Assembly (NCBI RefSeq): GCF_013409065.1
Contig: NZ_JACBZP010000001.1
Location: forward strand, 2,924,518 to 2,988,517
Direction: 5' to 3'
From: Spelaeicoccus albus
Lineage (GTDB): Bacteria; Actinomycetota; Actinomycetes; Actinomycetales; Brevibacteriaceae
Length of the DNA stretch: 64,000 nt
The notes under the pieces were generated by a model. The model did not search any database and was not told where the DNA came from. It saw nothing but the letters and a program-made list of their open reading frames with translations. The position numbers and the translations under genes were made by a program. This document shows positions 24,207-33,348 of this stretch, piece after piece; within the stretch, counting starts at the first letter, position 1; each line of letters starts with the position of its first letter.

Positions 24207-25640
24207 ATGAGCGAGTTTCTCACCTGGTTTTCCGCCGGGGACCAGCGTTTTGCCCGGCTGGTTCTCCAACGGGGCATTGCTGCGGTTTTCGCCGTCGCGT
24301 TCTTCAATGCAGCATGCCAGTTCCGGCCGCTCCTCGGAACGCACGGGCTCCTGCCGGCGACGGATTTGCTTGCGGCCACGAAGTTTCGTCAGACGCCCAG
24401 CATTTTCCATTGGCGTTACTCGGACGGGTTGTTGCTGGTCGTGGCCTGGACCGGCGTCGTCGTGGCGCTCGTGGTCGTGGCCGGGCTGCCGCAACTCGGG
24501 CCGTTCTGGCTGCCTCTTGCGGCTTTCGGCGTGCTGTGGGCGCTCTACTTGTCGATAGTGAACGTGGGCCGCACGTTTTACGGTTACGGTTGGGAGTCGT
24601 TGCTGCTCGAGGCGGGATTCCTTGCCGCTTTCCTGGGGTCGGACCGCACCGCTCCCCCGGCCGCCATCCTGTGGCTCACCCGGTGGCTGGTCTTTCGGGT
24701 GGAGTTCGGGGCCGGACTGATCAAAATTCGCGGCGATACCGTCTGGCGCGATCTGACGGCGCTCTACTACCACCATGAGACGCAGCCCATGCCGAATCCG
24801 CTCAGTCGGTATTTCCACCACCTGCCGCGGCCCTTGCACCGCATCGAAGTGCTCGGCAACCACTTCGCTCAGCTGGTCGTGCCGTTCCTGTTGTTCGCTC
24901 CGCAACCCATCGCCTCGATCGCGGCCGCCGTCATCATCGTCACTCAGCTGTGGCTCGTGTTGTCGGGCAACTTCAGTTGGCTCAACGTCGTGACAATGGT
25001 GTTGGCGTTCTCCGCGCTCGGCGATGCGCAGGTGGGCCTGCTGATCCCGTCGGTCGGCGGCGGCCTCCCGCCGATCTCGGTGCCGTTTGCCGCGATCATT
25101 GCGGCAGTCACCGTTTTCGTGCTGATTTTGAGCGTCCGGCCGGCTCTCAATCTTGTGTCGCGTCGCCAGCTGATGAACGCCAGCTTCAACCCGTATCACC
25201 TGGTCGGCGCGTATGGAGCGTTCGGCAGCATCACCCGTACCAGGAACGAAGTGGTGATCGAGTGCACGGGCAGTCGGACACTGGATGCGGATACCGTGTG
25301 GCACGAGTACGAGTTCAAAGGCAAGCCGGGCGACGTCCGGCGGATACCGCGGCAATTTGCCCCGTACCACCTTCGGCTCGACTGGCAGATGTGGTTCCTC
25401 GGTCTCGGTGCCTCGGGGCAATGGTTCCCCGCCCTGTTGACCAAACTGCTGCAAGCCGACCGAGCCGTCTTGAAGCTGATTCGAGTGGACCCGATGGCCG
25501 GGGCTCGTCCGACGTGGGTACGCGCCACGCTTTGGGAATACCGTTTCTCCACCAACGCGGAACGCCGCGAGACCGGCAACGATTGGGTACGCACCTATCT
25601 CGCCGAAATCGTGTCGCCGCGCTCCTTATCCCCCAAGTAG
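24207..25640 (+). CDS. Lipase maturation factor family membrane protein
   Basis: This 477-residue protein is polytopic. About six to eight hydrophobic segments fall between residues 20 and 320, with the family pattern YGWESLLLEAGFLAAFLG, WLTRWLVFRVEFGAGLIKIRGD, LTALYYHHETQPMPNPLS and YFHHLPRPLHRIEV. They are followed by a soluble C-terminal domain containing YEFKGKPGDVRRIPRQFAPYHLRLDWQMWF. This order is diagnostic of the LMF1-type family, which in vertebrates folds lipases in the ER. The bacterial role is unknown and no lipase gene is adjacent. The ATG at 24207 gives MSEFLTWFSAGDQRF; upstream sequence belongs to the divergent amidotransferase. Confidence 0.9.
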   Translation: MSEFLTWFSAGDQRFARLVLQRGIAAVFAVAFFNAACQFRPLLGTHGLLPATDLLAATKFRQTPSIFHWRYSDGLLLVVAWTGVVVALVVVAGLPQLGPFWLPLAAFGVLWALYLSIVNVGRTFYGYGWESLLLEAGFLAAFLGSDRTAPPAAILWLTRWLVFRVEFGAGLIKIRGDTVWRDLTALYYHHETQPMPNPLSRYFHHLPRPLHRIEVLGNHFAQLVVPFLLFAPQPIASIAAAVIIVTQLWLVLSGNFSWLNVVTMVLAFSALGDAQVGLLIPSVGGGLPPISVPFAAIIAAVTVFVLILSVRPALNLVSRRQLMNASFNPYHLVGAYGAFGSITRTRNEVVIECTGSRTLDADTVWHEYEFKGKPGDVRRIPRQFAPYHLRLDWQMWFLGLGASGQWFPALLTKLLQADRAVLKLIRVDPMAGARPTWVRATLWEYRFSTNAERRETGNDWVRTYLAEIVSPRSLSPK

Positions 25641-25658
25641 TTCAATTAACGAACTACT
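25636..25658. promoter_or_regulatory. MarR operator (inverted repeat)
   Basis: Perfect 8-bp arms AGTAGTTC and GAACTACT are separated by AATTAAC. The repeat overlaps the stop codon of the preceding gene and ends 9 nt before the marR start. TACTAT at 25655-25660 lies 7 nt before the GTG, matching a leaderless -10 element, so binding here would block the marR-transporter promoter. Confidence 0.75.
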
Positions 25659-25667
25659 ATTGCTACT

Positions 25668-26117
25668 GTGACAAGCATGTACTCGGCGGATGAACTGGCC
25701 GGCGGCGTCCGCGCCCTGGCGCGGGTGGCCCGGATGCTCGAGCGGTCGACCAGCGAACTGAGCTTCGGGCATTACCGAATTCTGACCTCCATCGCGTCCG
25801 GGCACGAACGTGCTGCCGCAATCGCCACCTTGCTGTCGCTCGGGCGGCCGACGGTCAGCGCCGCGGTCGACTCGCTGGCCCGGCGGGGACTGCTGACCCG
25901 GGCCGCGACCGACGCCGACGGACGCGTCCGGTCGCTGGCGCTCACGCCGTCCGGCGTCGACTTGCTGCACCGGGTGGAAGCCGCAATGACCGAACGCCTC
26001 GCCGTATTGTGCGACAACGCACCCGACGGCGAGGCGTTGCTCCGGGCGCTCGTCCATATGGGTGAGGCGTTGGACGCCGTGCACGCCGATCACCGGCGAG
26101 CTCGTGATGCCCGGTGA
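25668..26117 (+). CDS. MarR family transcriptional regulator
   Basis: This 149-residue winged-helix protein has LSFGHYRILTSIASGHERAAAIATLLSLGRPTVSAAVDSLARRGLLTRAATDADGRVRSLALTPSG across residues 30-100, the MarR HTH and wing, flanked by dimerisation helices. It starts with GTG and ends in a GTGA overlap with the ABC exporter gene, so the two are translationally coupled. The operator palindrome at 25636-25658 makes autoregulation of an efflux operon the natural reading. Confidence 0.92.
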   Translation: MTSMYSADELAGGVRALARVARMLERSTSELSFGHYRILTSIASGHERAAAIATLLSLGRPTVSAAVDSLARRGLLTRAATDADGRVRSLALTPSGVDLLHRVEAAMTERLAVLCDNAPDGEALLRALVHMGEALDAVHADHRRARDAR

Positions 26118-29100
26118 GCGAGTCGATACAGCCGGGCTGGGTCCGCAGGCTCACCCTCTACGTGCTTCGCCACCGCGCCGACGTCGGCATTGCGGTCGGT
26201 GCGGCGATTCTCGGCAGCGCGTGCCAAGTCGCGGTCCCGCTGGTGGCGCGCACCATCCTGGACGACGTGATAGTCGCCGATTCTGCGCCGCTGCTGCCGT
26301 GGATCGGTGTGCTGTTCGCTGTCGCGATCGCCGGATTCGGCTTCACGTATCTGCGCCGGTATCGCGGCGGCCGTGTCGCGTTGAGCGTCCAATACGACCT
26401 CCGTAACGACATGCAGGCGAACTTGCAAACAATGGACCAGGCGTCGCTGTCCCGGCTGCCCACCGGACAGCTCGTGTCGCGCGCCAATTCGGACACGTCG
26501 ATAGTGCAGGGCCTGCTCAGCATGCTGCCGGTGATGAGCGGAAACATCCTGCAAATGGTGCTCTCGCTCGTTGTCATGATCGTGCTCAGCCCGCCGCTGG
26601 CAATCATCAGCGTTCTGACCGCGCCGCTGCTTTTACTCGTGTCGTATCGGATGCGGTCGAAGATCTTCCCGGCCAGCTGGGATGCGCAACAACGCGAGGG
26701 TGATGTCGCGCAAATCGTCGATGAAGATGTGTCCGGCGTGCGCATCGTGAAGGCGTTCGGCCAGGAAAGGCGGGAATTGCGCCGACTGATCGGCGTGGCA
26801 AAGAACTTGTACGGCTCGCAAATGCGCGCCGTCCGGCTGCAAGCGCGTTATCAGCCGCTGATGCAGACGATCCCGGTGCTGGCGCAGGTCGCGGTGCTGG
26901 CGTTCGGCGGATGGATGGCGTTGCACGATCAGATCACGCTGGGCACGTTCTTGGCGTTCTCGACGTATATCGCCAAGTTCACGGCGCCGGCCCGGCAGCT
27001 GGCCGGCATCATGACCATCGCCCAGCAGGCCAGAGCCGCCGTCGAGAGGATTGTTGAAATTCTCGACATGCGGCCCTCCATCGTCGACGAACCCGGTGCC
27101 CTCCAGCTGCGCGACGTGCGCGGCGAGCTCGAGTTCCGGGACGTCGACTTCCACTTTGGCGACGGCACTGACGTCTTGCAGTCGTTCAACTTGCGCGTCG
27201 GCGCGGGCGAGCGGGTCGCGATTGTCGGGCCGAGCGGAAGCGGAAAGACGACCGCGGCAATGCTGGCCGGGCGGTTCCACGATCCGACGTCGGGTACCGT
27301 CAGCATCGACGGACACGACCTCCGCGGAGTCTCCGTGCACAGCTTGCGCGATCAATTGGGGTTCGCGTTCGAAGAAAGCTTCCTGTTTTCGGACAGTGTC
27401 CGAGCCAATATCGCCTACGGGCGGCCCGACGCCGGCGACGACGAGGTGCACGGTGCCGCGGTGGCCGCGCATGCGGACGGGTTCATCGGCGAGCTGCCGA
27501 ACGGGTATGACACGCCGGTCGGCGAGCGCGGGCTGACGCTTTCGGGCGGGCAGCGGCAACGTATTGCACTGGCCAGGGCGATTGTGAAAAACCCGCGCAT
27601 CCTGATTCTTGACGACGCGACGAGTGCCGTCGATGCGCGGGTGGAACAAGGCATTCACGATGCGTTGCGGGAAGTGACCGCCGGGCGCACGACGCTCTTC
27701 ATCGCACACCGGGAATCGACAATTCACCTGGCCGACCGGATAGTCGTCCTTGCCGAGGGACGGATCGCGGACACCGGGACGCACGAGGATTTACTGGAGC
27801 GAAGCACGATCTACCGGGCACTGATCTCGGGGCTGGACGACGGCCAGGTCGCCGACGATGTCGACAGCCTTTCTGCCCGTGCGGCCGGGGGCGACGGCTG
27901 GTCGAACCCGGCGTCCGGCGACGGGGCCGGACGCCGCGGCACCGCAGGTACGGCGCGCACCGGGTCTACCGTCGGTCGCGGCTCGGGAGGCCGGTGGCAA
28001 ATGAATTTGGCACCGTCGCCGGCGCTGTTGGCTCAGGTCGATGCCTTGCCGCCCATCCGCGACACCGCCGAAGTCGACGAGGAGGCGGAGACTCGGCCCG
28101 ACCCCGCGTTCAGCCTGCCGCGGTTGCTGAAGGGATTTCGCACCCCGCTGATCATCGGCTTGGCCCTGGTCGTCCTTGACGCGTTGGCGGGACTGGCCGG
28201 CCCGGTTCTCGTCAAAACCGGCATCGATGACGGCGTTTCCAAGGGCGTTGTCTCGGTGCTGATCGTCGCTTCGGCATTGTTTCTTGCGATCTCGCTGTTC
28301 GATCTGGTCGTCAGCATTGGCGAGACGTTCGTGACGGGCCGCACGGCTCAGCGCATCATGCTGTCGTTGCGGGCACGAATATGGGCCCAACTGCAACGAC
28401 TGTCGCTCGACTATTACGAACGCGAAATGGGCGGCCGCATCATGACGCGCATGACGAGCGATGTCGACCAGTTCGAGTCACTCATTCAAAACGGACTCTT
28501 GTCGGCACTCGTGTCCATGGTGACTTTTGTGGGCGTCGGCGTGGCGCTGCTGACCATCGACGTCGAACTGGGGCTCTATACGCTCGTCGTGGTGGCGGTC
28601 CTGGTGGTGGCCACGTACTATTTCCGTCGCGCCGCGTCCAGGTTGTACAGCCAATCGCGCGACCGGATCGCCGTCGTCAACGCGGACTTCCAGGAGAGCC
28701 TGTCCGGCGTGCGCGAATCGCAAGCCTACGTACACGAATCGGCGACAATCGAACGGTTTCGGCGGCTCGACAAGCGATATCTCGACTCGCGGGTGGCCGC
28801 GCAGCGCCTGGTGGCCACGTTCTTCCCGTTCGTGCAATTCCTGGCGGCTGTCGCCGACGCGATCGCCTTGGGTGTCGGCGCGACGCTGACCGAGCACGGT
28901 CAGCTGACGTCCGGGGCCCTCATTGCATTCCTGCTGTACCTGAACATGTTCTTTGCGCCGATCCAGCAGCTGTCGCAAGTCTTCGATTCGTGGCAGCAGA
29001 CCCGCGTGTCGGTCGGACGCATCTCGGAACTCATGCAATTGACGACGCTCACGCCGCAGGCGGACGATCCGATCATTCCCGGGCACATGACCGGTCACCT

Positions 29101-29851
29101 GCACGCCGACGATGTTCGCTTCGCCTATCCGGTCCTCACCCCGGAGTCCACCCCCGAGGCGCTGCGCGGAATCGATCTCGACATCGCGGCCGGCGGATCG
29201 ATAGCTCTGGTCGGCGAAACCGGTGCCGGTAAATCCACCGTGATGAAATTGCTGGCGCGATTCTACGATCCGGATTCCGGCACGGTGTCCTTGGACGGCT
29301 ACGACCTGCGCTCGCTCGACCTTGCGGCGTTCCGCAGCCGGCTCGGGTACGTTCCGCAAGAGTCGTTCCTGTTCACCGGGACGGTTCGCGACAATATTGC
29401 GTATGGGCGGCCCGAGGCCACCGATCGAGAGGTCGAAGACGCCGCCCGGGCAGTGGGCGCGCACGAATTCGTCCGCCGGCTGCCGCACGGATATTTGCAG
29501 CCCATCGCCGAGCGAGGCGGATCACTGTCGTCGGGAGAGCGGCAACTGATTGCGCTGGCACGTGCCCAACTTGTCGATCCGGTGGTGCTCTTTCTGGACG
29601 AGGCGACGTCCAATCTGGACTTGATCACCGAGTCCCGCGTGACTGCGGCAATGAATACGCTCACCAGCGGCAGGACGACGGTGCTGATCGCCCACCGGCT
29701 GCAAACCGCCCGGACGGCGGATCGGATCGCCGTCCTCGATGCCGGAAAGATCGTCGAGCTCGGCAGCCATCACGAATTGCTGGACCGCGGCGGGACGTAT
29801 TCGCGGATGTGGGAACTCTTTGCCTCCGGCGCTCCCGCCCCGCCCCGCTGA
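26114..29851 (+). CDS. Fused heterodimer-type ABC exporter (two TMD-NBD halves in one chain)
   Basis: This 1245-residue protein contains two complete ABC exporter halves in tandem: TMD1 (1-320), NBD1 (~340-580), a low-complexity linker (~590-660), TMD2 (~670-980) and NBD2 (~990-1240). NBD1 has Walker A GPSGSGKTT near 372, signature LSGGQRQR and Walker B ILILDDATSA, where Asp replaces the catalytic Glu. NBD2 has Walker A GETGAGKST near 1034, altered signature LSSGERQ and canonical LFLDEATS. The NBD1 Walker B change and NBD2 signature change fall in the same composite ATP site, so one degenerate and one active site are predicted, as in heterodimeric exporters such as TM287/288. It resembles the mycobacterial drug exporter Rv0194 in layout. 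Substrate unknown; MarR control suggests toxic compounds. Confidence 0.93.
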   Translation: MSESIQPGWVRRLTLYVLRHRADVGIAVGAAILGSACQVAVPLVARTILDDVIVADSAPLLPWIGVLFAVAIAGFGFTYLRRYRGGRVALSVQYDLRNDMQANLQTMDQASLSRLPTGQLVSRANSDTSIVQGLLSMLPVMSGNILQMVLSLVVMIVLSPPLAIISVLTAPLLLLVSYRMRSKIFPASWDAQQREGDVAQIVDEDVSGVRIVKAFGQERRELRRLIGVAKNLYGSQMRAVRLQARYQPLMQTIPVLAQVAVLAFGGWMALHDQITLGTFLAFSTYIAKFTAPARQLAGIMTIAQQARAAVERIVEILDMRPSIVDEPGALQLRDVRGELEFRDVDFHFGDGTDVLQSFNLRVGAGERVAIVGPSGSGKTTAAMLAGRFHDPTSGTVSIDGHDLRGVSVHSLRDQLGFAFEESFLFSDSVRANIAYGRPDAGDDEVHGAAVAAHADGFIGELPNGYDTPVGERGLTLSGGQRQRIALARAIVKNPRILILDDATSAVDARVEQGIHDALREVTAGRTTLFIAHRESTIHLADRIVVLAEGRIADTGTHEDLLERSTIYRALISGLDDGQVADDVDSLSARAAGGDGWSNPASGDGAGRRGTAGTARTGSTVGRGSGGRWQMNLAPSPALLAQVDALPPIRDTAEVDEEAETRPDPAFSLPRLLKGFRTPLIIGLALVVLDALAGLAGPVLVKTGIDDGVSKGVVSVLIVASALFLAISLFDLVVSIGETFVTGRTAQRIMLSLRARIWAQLQRLSLDYYEREMGGRIMTRMTSDVDQFESLIQNGLLSALVSMVTFVGVGVALLTIDVELGLYTLVVVAVLVVATYYFRRAASRLYSQSRDRIAVVNADFQESLSGVRESQAYVHESATIERFRRLDKRYLDSRVAAQRLVATFFPFVQFLAAVADAIALGVGATLTEHGQLTSGALIAFLLYLNMFFAPIQQLSQVFDSWQQTRVSVGRISELMQLTTLTPQADDPIIPGHMTGHLHADDVRFAYPVLTPESTPEALRGIDLDIAAGGSIALVGETGAGKSTVMKLLARFYDPDSGTVSLDGYDLRSLDLAAFRSRLGYVPQESFLFTGTVRDNIAYGRPEATDREVEDAARAVGAHEFVRRLPHGYLQPIAERGGSLSSGERQLIALARAQLVDPVVLFLDEATSNLDLITESRVTAAMNTLTSGRTTVLIAHRLQTARTADRIAVLDAGKIVELGSHHELLDRGGTYSRMWELFASGAPAPPR

Positions 29852-29877
29852 GCACCCGCCTCGTTGCGTGCCCGATC

Positions 29878-29968
29878 GCCGAGTGGTGGCGAATGGCTGC
29901 TGCCCCTCCTCGAGTGGTGGCGAATGGCTGCGAAATCGCCGATTTCGCAGCCATTCGCCACCACTCGG
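29878..29968. repeat. Intergenic palindrome, copy C, with an extra left half
   Basis: A left half copy, GCCGAGTGGTGGCGAATGGC, lies at 29878-29900. A full 57-nt palindrome follows at 29911-29968, with arms CGAGTGGTGGCGAATGGCTG and centre CGAAATC/GATTTCG. It lies between the convergent ABC exporter and baeRF genes and is the same element as at 1400-1460 and 11506-11595. The extra half is on the opposite side from that of copy B. Confidence 0.85.
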
Positions 29969-30013
29969 CGCCGGAGCGAGGGCGGAAAGGCTACGGCGAG
30001 GGCGGCTCGGCGG

Positions 30014-31117
30014 CTACAGCGCGGGGCGGTGTTCGCGCGCCGGGTCACCGCTTTGGCTCGAGATCGAATTGGACCGCGTCGACTCGTCCTTCCAGCGCAG
30101 CAGGGCGCCGACGCCGTCGGGCAAGTCGATGACGCCGGCGTCCGCGCTTTGCACGCCGGCGTCTGTCTGCACTGCGGCGAACAACACCTCTTCGATGTTG
30201 TCCGGGGCGCCGCCGTCGACCAGCACGAGGTCGTCGACCTGGCCACGGTCGAGCGCGCGCATCACCTCGACGGCACCGGCCACGCTCTGACCGTCCCGAG
30301 CCTGTTCCTGCCGGAGCCGTTCGGCAACCGCCCGTTCGCGGGCCCTGATGAACTCGTCCGTCACGGCGCTGACCTCCTTTTTGAAGGCGGGCCGCTCCAA
30401 CCCGGTGCCGCGAGTGCCGCCCGGCACTTCCTTCAGCCGTGCTGCAACTTCTTGGCCGACGGCGCCGGCCAGCAATGCAGTGGCGCGAACGTCGCCGGTG
30501 AGGATCACCAGGTCCGGCCGGTACTTCCCCACCAGCTTGTTCAATTTCAACGCGACCGTCTCGGCATTGCGCTCCCAGGAATCCTCGACGCGCGTTTCGA
30601 ACTTGTGGCCGCGCCAGCCATTACGCGCCTTGTGCAGTTCATCGTGGCTTCCTTGCACGCTGGACTGGTCCCCCAGTTCGCTCGTACCGCCGGCCGGCCG
30701 CGGGTCGTCCGGTCCGCGCAAGCGGAAATCGGCCCCCGACCGGTCCGCTTCGACGAGCAGCACGGAGACCGCGCGCGCGGCAACACGCATCATGGGCAGC
30801 AAGACCGGGCGCGGCCCCCACTCACTGACGTCTTCGAGGGGCGGAACCGGCAATACGCGGTCGATGAGCATTCCGGACGAATTGGCGATGAATGCGCGTC
30901 CGTGGCGTCCTCCGATCTCGGACGGCGTGAGCACTGCCTCTTCGATTTCCGTCAGCACCGTCTCGGGAGCGCCCTGTTTGGCGGCGCGGGCCCGAAGGTG
31001 AGCCCACCGTGCGGACAGATCGGCTGCTTCGGCCTTGTCCTTGCGGGTGGTATCGACGTAGATCGACAGGAACGGTGCCTCAGCAGCCAAAGCTGATTTG
31101 AGCCACGGAAAGCGCAT
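30014..31117 (-). CDS. baeRF family 2 / Vms1-like eRF1-superfamily protein (Rv2629-like)
   Basis: This 367-residue protein has the layout of bacterial archaeo-eukaryotic release factor family proteins. An N-terminal domain with FLSIYVDTTRKDKAEAADLSARW is followed by a central eRF1 domain 2-like region (HKFETRVEDSWERNAETVALKLNKLVGKYRPDLVILTGDVRATALLAGAV). The C-terminal domain-3-like part contains VMRALDRGQVDDLVLVDG. Relatives are linked to ribosome quality control or hibernation, but this branch is not characterised as far as I know. There is no GGQ motif in the place expected for peptide release. Divergent from aconitase with a 249-nt gap; a GAGGTG ribosome site precedes the ATG. Confidence 0.82.
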   Translation of the reverse strand: MRFPWLKSALAAEAPFLSIYVDTTRKDKAEAADLSARWAHLRARAAKQGAPETVLTEIEEAVLTPSEIGGRHGRAFIANSSGMLIDRVLPVPPLEDVSEWGPRPVLLPMMRVAARAVSVLLVEADRSGADFRLRGPDDPRPAGGTSELGDQSSVQGSHDELHKARNGWRGHKFETRVEDSWERNAETVALKLNKLVGKYRPDLVILTGDVRATALLAGAVGQEVAARLKEVPGGTRGTGLERPAFKKEVSAVTDEFIRARERAVAERLRQEQARDGQSVAGAVEVMRALDRGQVDDLVLVDGGAPDNIEEVLFAAVQTDAGVQSADAGVIDLPDGVGALLRWKDESTRSNSISSQSGDPAREHRPAL

Positions 31118-31366
31118 CGGAACACCTCACATCAGTCGTGGGCCGGCCTCCCGCCGATCGGGCGACGGCCCGTCGTAAGCCACTCTGTCACGAACGACGG
31201 ACCGAGACAACGGGCCGCGTGACGTATTCGTCGGTGCGCGCTCCGGTTTCGCACGGCGAGCGGCCCCAAGTGCCCTCGAATTACCGGAAAGTGCTTACGA
31301 TGGGGGTTCAGAAGCCACGCCCGCGGGTTGGTCCACGAGGCGTGGACGGCAACGTAAGGGGTCGTA

Positions 31367-33298
31367 ATGTCGCAAAATGTCGCACAAAAGCTGATCAGTT
31401 CGCATCTCGTGTCCGGCGAAATGACACCGGGTTCGGAAATCGGGCTGAAAATCGACCAAACGCTGACCCAGGACGCCACCGGCACCATGGTCATGCTGGA
31501 ACTGGAATCGCTCGGGCTCGACCGGATTCACACGGATTTGTCGGTGCAATACGTTGACCACAACCTGTTGCAGACCGACGCGAAGAATCCCGAAGACCAT
31601 TTGTTCCTGCGTTCGGCCGCCCAGCGATTCGGCCTGTGGTATTCCAAACCCGGCAACGGCGTGTCGCATCCCGTTCACCAAGCTCGTTTCGGCAAACCCG
31701 GCGTCACGATGATCGGCTCGGACTCCCATACCTGCGCAGCCGGCGCCATCGGCATGCTGGCCATCGGCGTGGGCGGTCTCGAGGTTGCCATGGCCATGGC
31801 CGGCGACCCGCTCTATGTCGAGATGCCGCAGATCTGGGGTGTCGAATTGACCGGCGAGTTGCCCCCTTGGGTCTCGGCCAAGGACGTCATCCTCGAACTC
31901 CTGCGCCGTCACGACGTCAAGGGCGGCGTCGGCAAGATCGTCGAATATCACGGCCCCGGCTTGAAGAATCTCACGGCGATGGACAGGCACGTCATCGCGA
32001 ATATGGGAGCCGAACTCGGAGCGACGACGAGCGTGTTCCCGGCCGACGATGCCGTCAAAACGTTCATGGAGGCCGTGGGACGGCCCGGCGACTACAGCGA
32101 ACTGCTTGCGGATGAGGACGCAACGTACGACATCACCGAAACCGTGGACCTTTCCTCGCTCGAACCGCTGATCGCCAAACCGACGTCGCCCGGCAATGTC
32201 GTGCCGGTGCGCGAGGTCGCCGGCGAGGACGTGTTCCAGGTGGTCGTTGGTTCATCGGCAAACCCCGGGCTGCGCGACTTCGCGGTGTTCGCGGAGATTA
32301 TCAAGGACTCGCAGACCGAATCGCAGGTGTCGGTCGACGTGAATCCGACGTCCCGAGAGATCTACGAGGACATGGCGCGAGGCGGTTGGGCCTTCGACCT
32401 GATGCGATCCGGCGCTCGCATTCATCAATCCGGCTGTATGGGGTGCATCGGCATGGGTCAGGCGCCCGCGATCGGGCGCAACAGTCTGCGCACCGTGCCC
32501 CGCAACTTCCCGGGCCGGTCCGGAACCGACGAGGACGCCGTGTGGCTGTGTTCGCCCGAAACGGCCGCCGCCGCCGCGCTGACCGGTAAGATCACCGATC
32601 CGCGCGAACTCGACAAGGACTATCCGCGGCCCGAACTTCCGGCGAAATACAGCGTGAATACCAGCATGCTGCTCGAGCCGTTGCCCAAGGACGAAGCATT
32701 GAAGGTCGAGCTCGTCAAGGGATCCAATATCAAGTCGCTGCCGGACTTCGAGCCACTGCCGGACGACATCGAACTGCCGGTGCTGCTGAAGGTCGGCGAC
32801 AACGTCTCCACCGACGAGATCATGCCGGCCGGCTCCCGCGTGCTGCCGTTCCGCAGCAACATTCCCAAGATCGCCGAGTTCGTCTACATCCAAGTCGATG
32901 ACACGTACGCCACGCGCGCCGCGGACACGGACGGGGGCCACGCCATCGTCGGCGGCGAGAACTACGGCCAAGGCTCGTCCCGTGAGCATGCGGTCATTGC
33001 GCCGCGCTACCTCGGTCTTCGGGTCGTCGTAGCCAAGTCGTTCGCCAGGATCCATTGGCAGAATCTCGCCAATTTCGGCGTACTCGCCCTGGAGTTCGAC
33101 GATGAGGCGGATTACGACGCGCTCGGCCAAGACGACGTCTTGAAGTTCGAGGGCCTGCGCGACGCACTGGAAAATGGGGGCACCATCACGGCGACGGCGG
33201 GTGACCGATCCGTTCAGCTGCGCCACCATCTCTCCGCTCGCCAAGTCGCCATGGTGTTGGCCGGCGGCCGGATCCCGTACCGCGCGGCCAAACTCTGA
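31367..33298 (+). CDS. Aconitate hydratase (short, Aquifex-type)
   Basis: This 643-residue enzyme interconverts citrate and isocitrate through cis-aconitate. The iron-sulfur ligands are visible as the Cys in GSDSHTCAAGAIG near residue 122 and the two Cys in SGCMGCIGMGQAP near 358-361. The C-terminal swivel domain has GDNVSTDEIMPAG, GGENYGQGSSREHA and KSFARIHWQNLANFGVL. The length is shorter than AcnA (~900) and fits the Aquifex-type/mitochondrial-like form. The start ATG has AAGGGG 6 nt upstream. Homoaconitase is excluded only by family resemblance. Confidence 0.92.
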   Translation: MSQNVAQKLISSHLVSGEMTPGSEIGLKIDQTLTQDATGTMVMLELESLGLDRIHTDLSVQYVDHNLLQTDAKNPEDHLFLRSAAQRFGLWYSKPGNGVSHPVHQARFGKPGVTMIGSDSHTCAAGAIGMLAIGVGGLEVAMAMAGDPLYVEMPQIWGVELTGELPPWVSAKDVILELLRRHDVKGGVGKIVEYHGPGLKNLTAMDRHVIANMGAELGATTSVFPADDAVKTFMEAVGRPGDYSELLADEDATYDITETVDLSSLEPLIAKPTSPGNVVPVREVAGEDVFQVVVGSSANPGLRDFAVFAEIIKDSQTESQVSVDVNPTSREIYEDMARGGWAFDLMRSGARIHQSGCMGCIGMGQAPAIGRNSLRTVPRNFPGRSGTDEDAVWLCSPETAAAAALTGKITDPRELDKDYPRPELPAKYSVNTSMLLEPLPKDEALKVELVKGSNIKSLPDFEPLPDDIELPVLLKVGDNVSTDEIMPAGSRVLPFRSNIPKIAEFVYIQVDDTYATRAADTDGGHAIVGGENYGQGSSREHAVIAPRYLGLRVVVAKSFARIHWQNLANFGVLALEFDDEADYDALGQDDVLKFEGLRDALENGGTITATAGDRSVQLRHHLSARQVAMVLAGGRIPYRAAKL

Positions 33299-33348
33299 CG
33301 GGCGGCGCGCCCCTCGCGGAATCCGATACACCGGGTCATCATGGAGGT

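Noticed and set aside
26633-27784. 383-codon minus-strand frame inside the ABC exporter
   Set aside because: It lies wholly opposite a conserved TMD-NBD region. No ribosome site and no protein-like composition.
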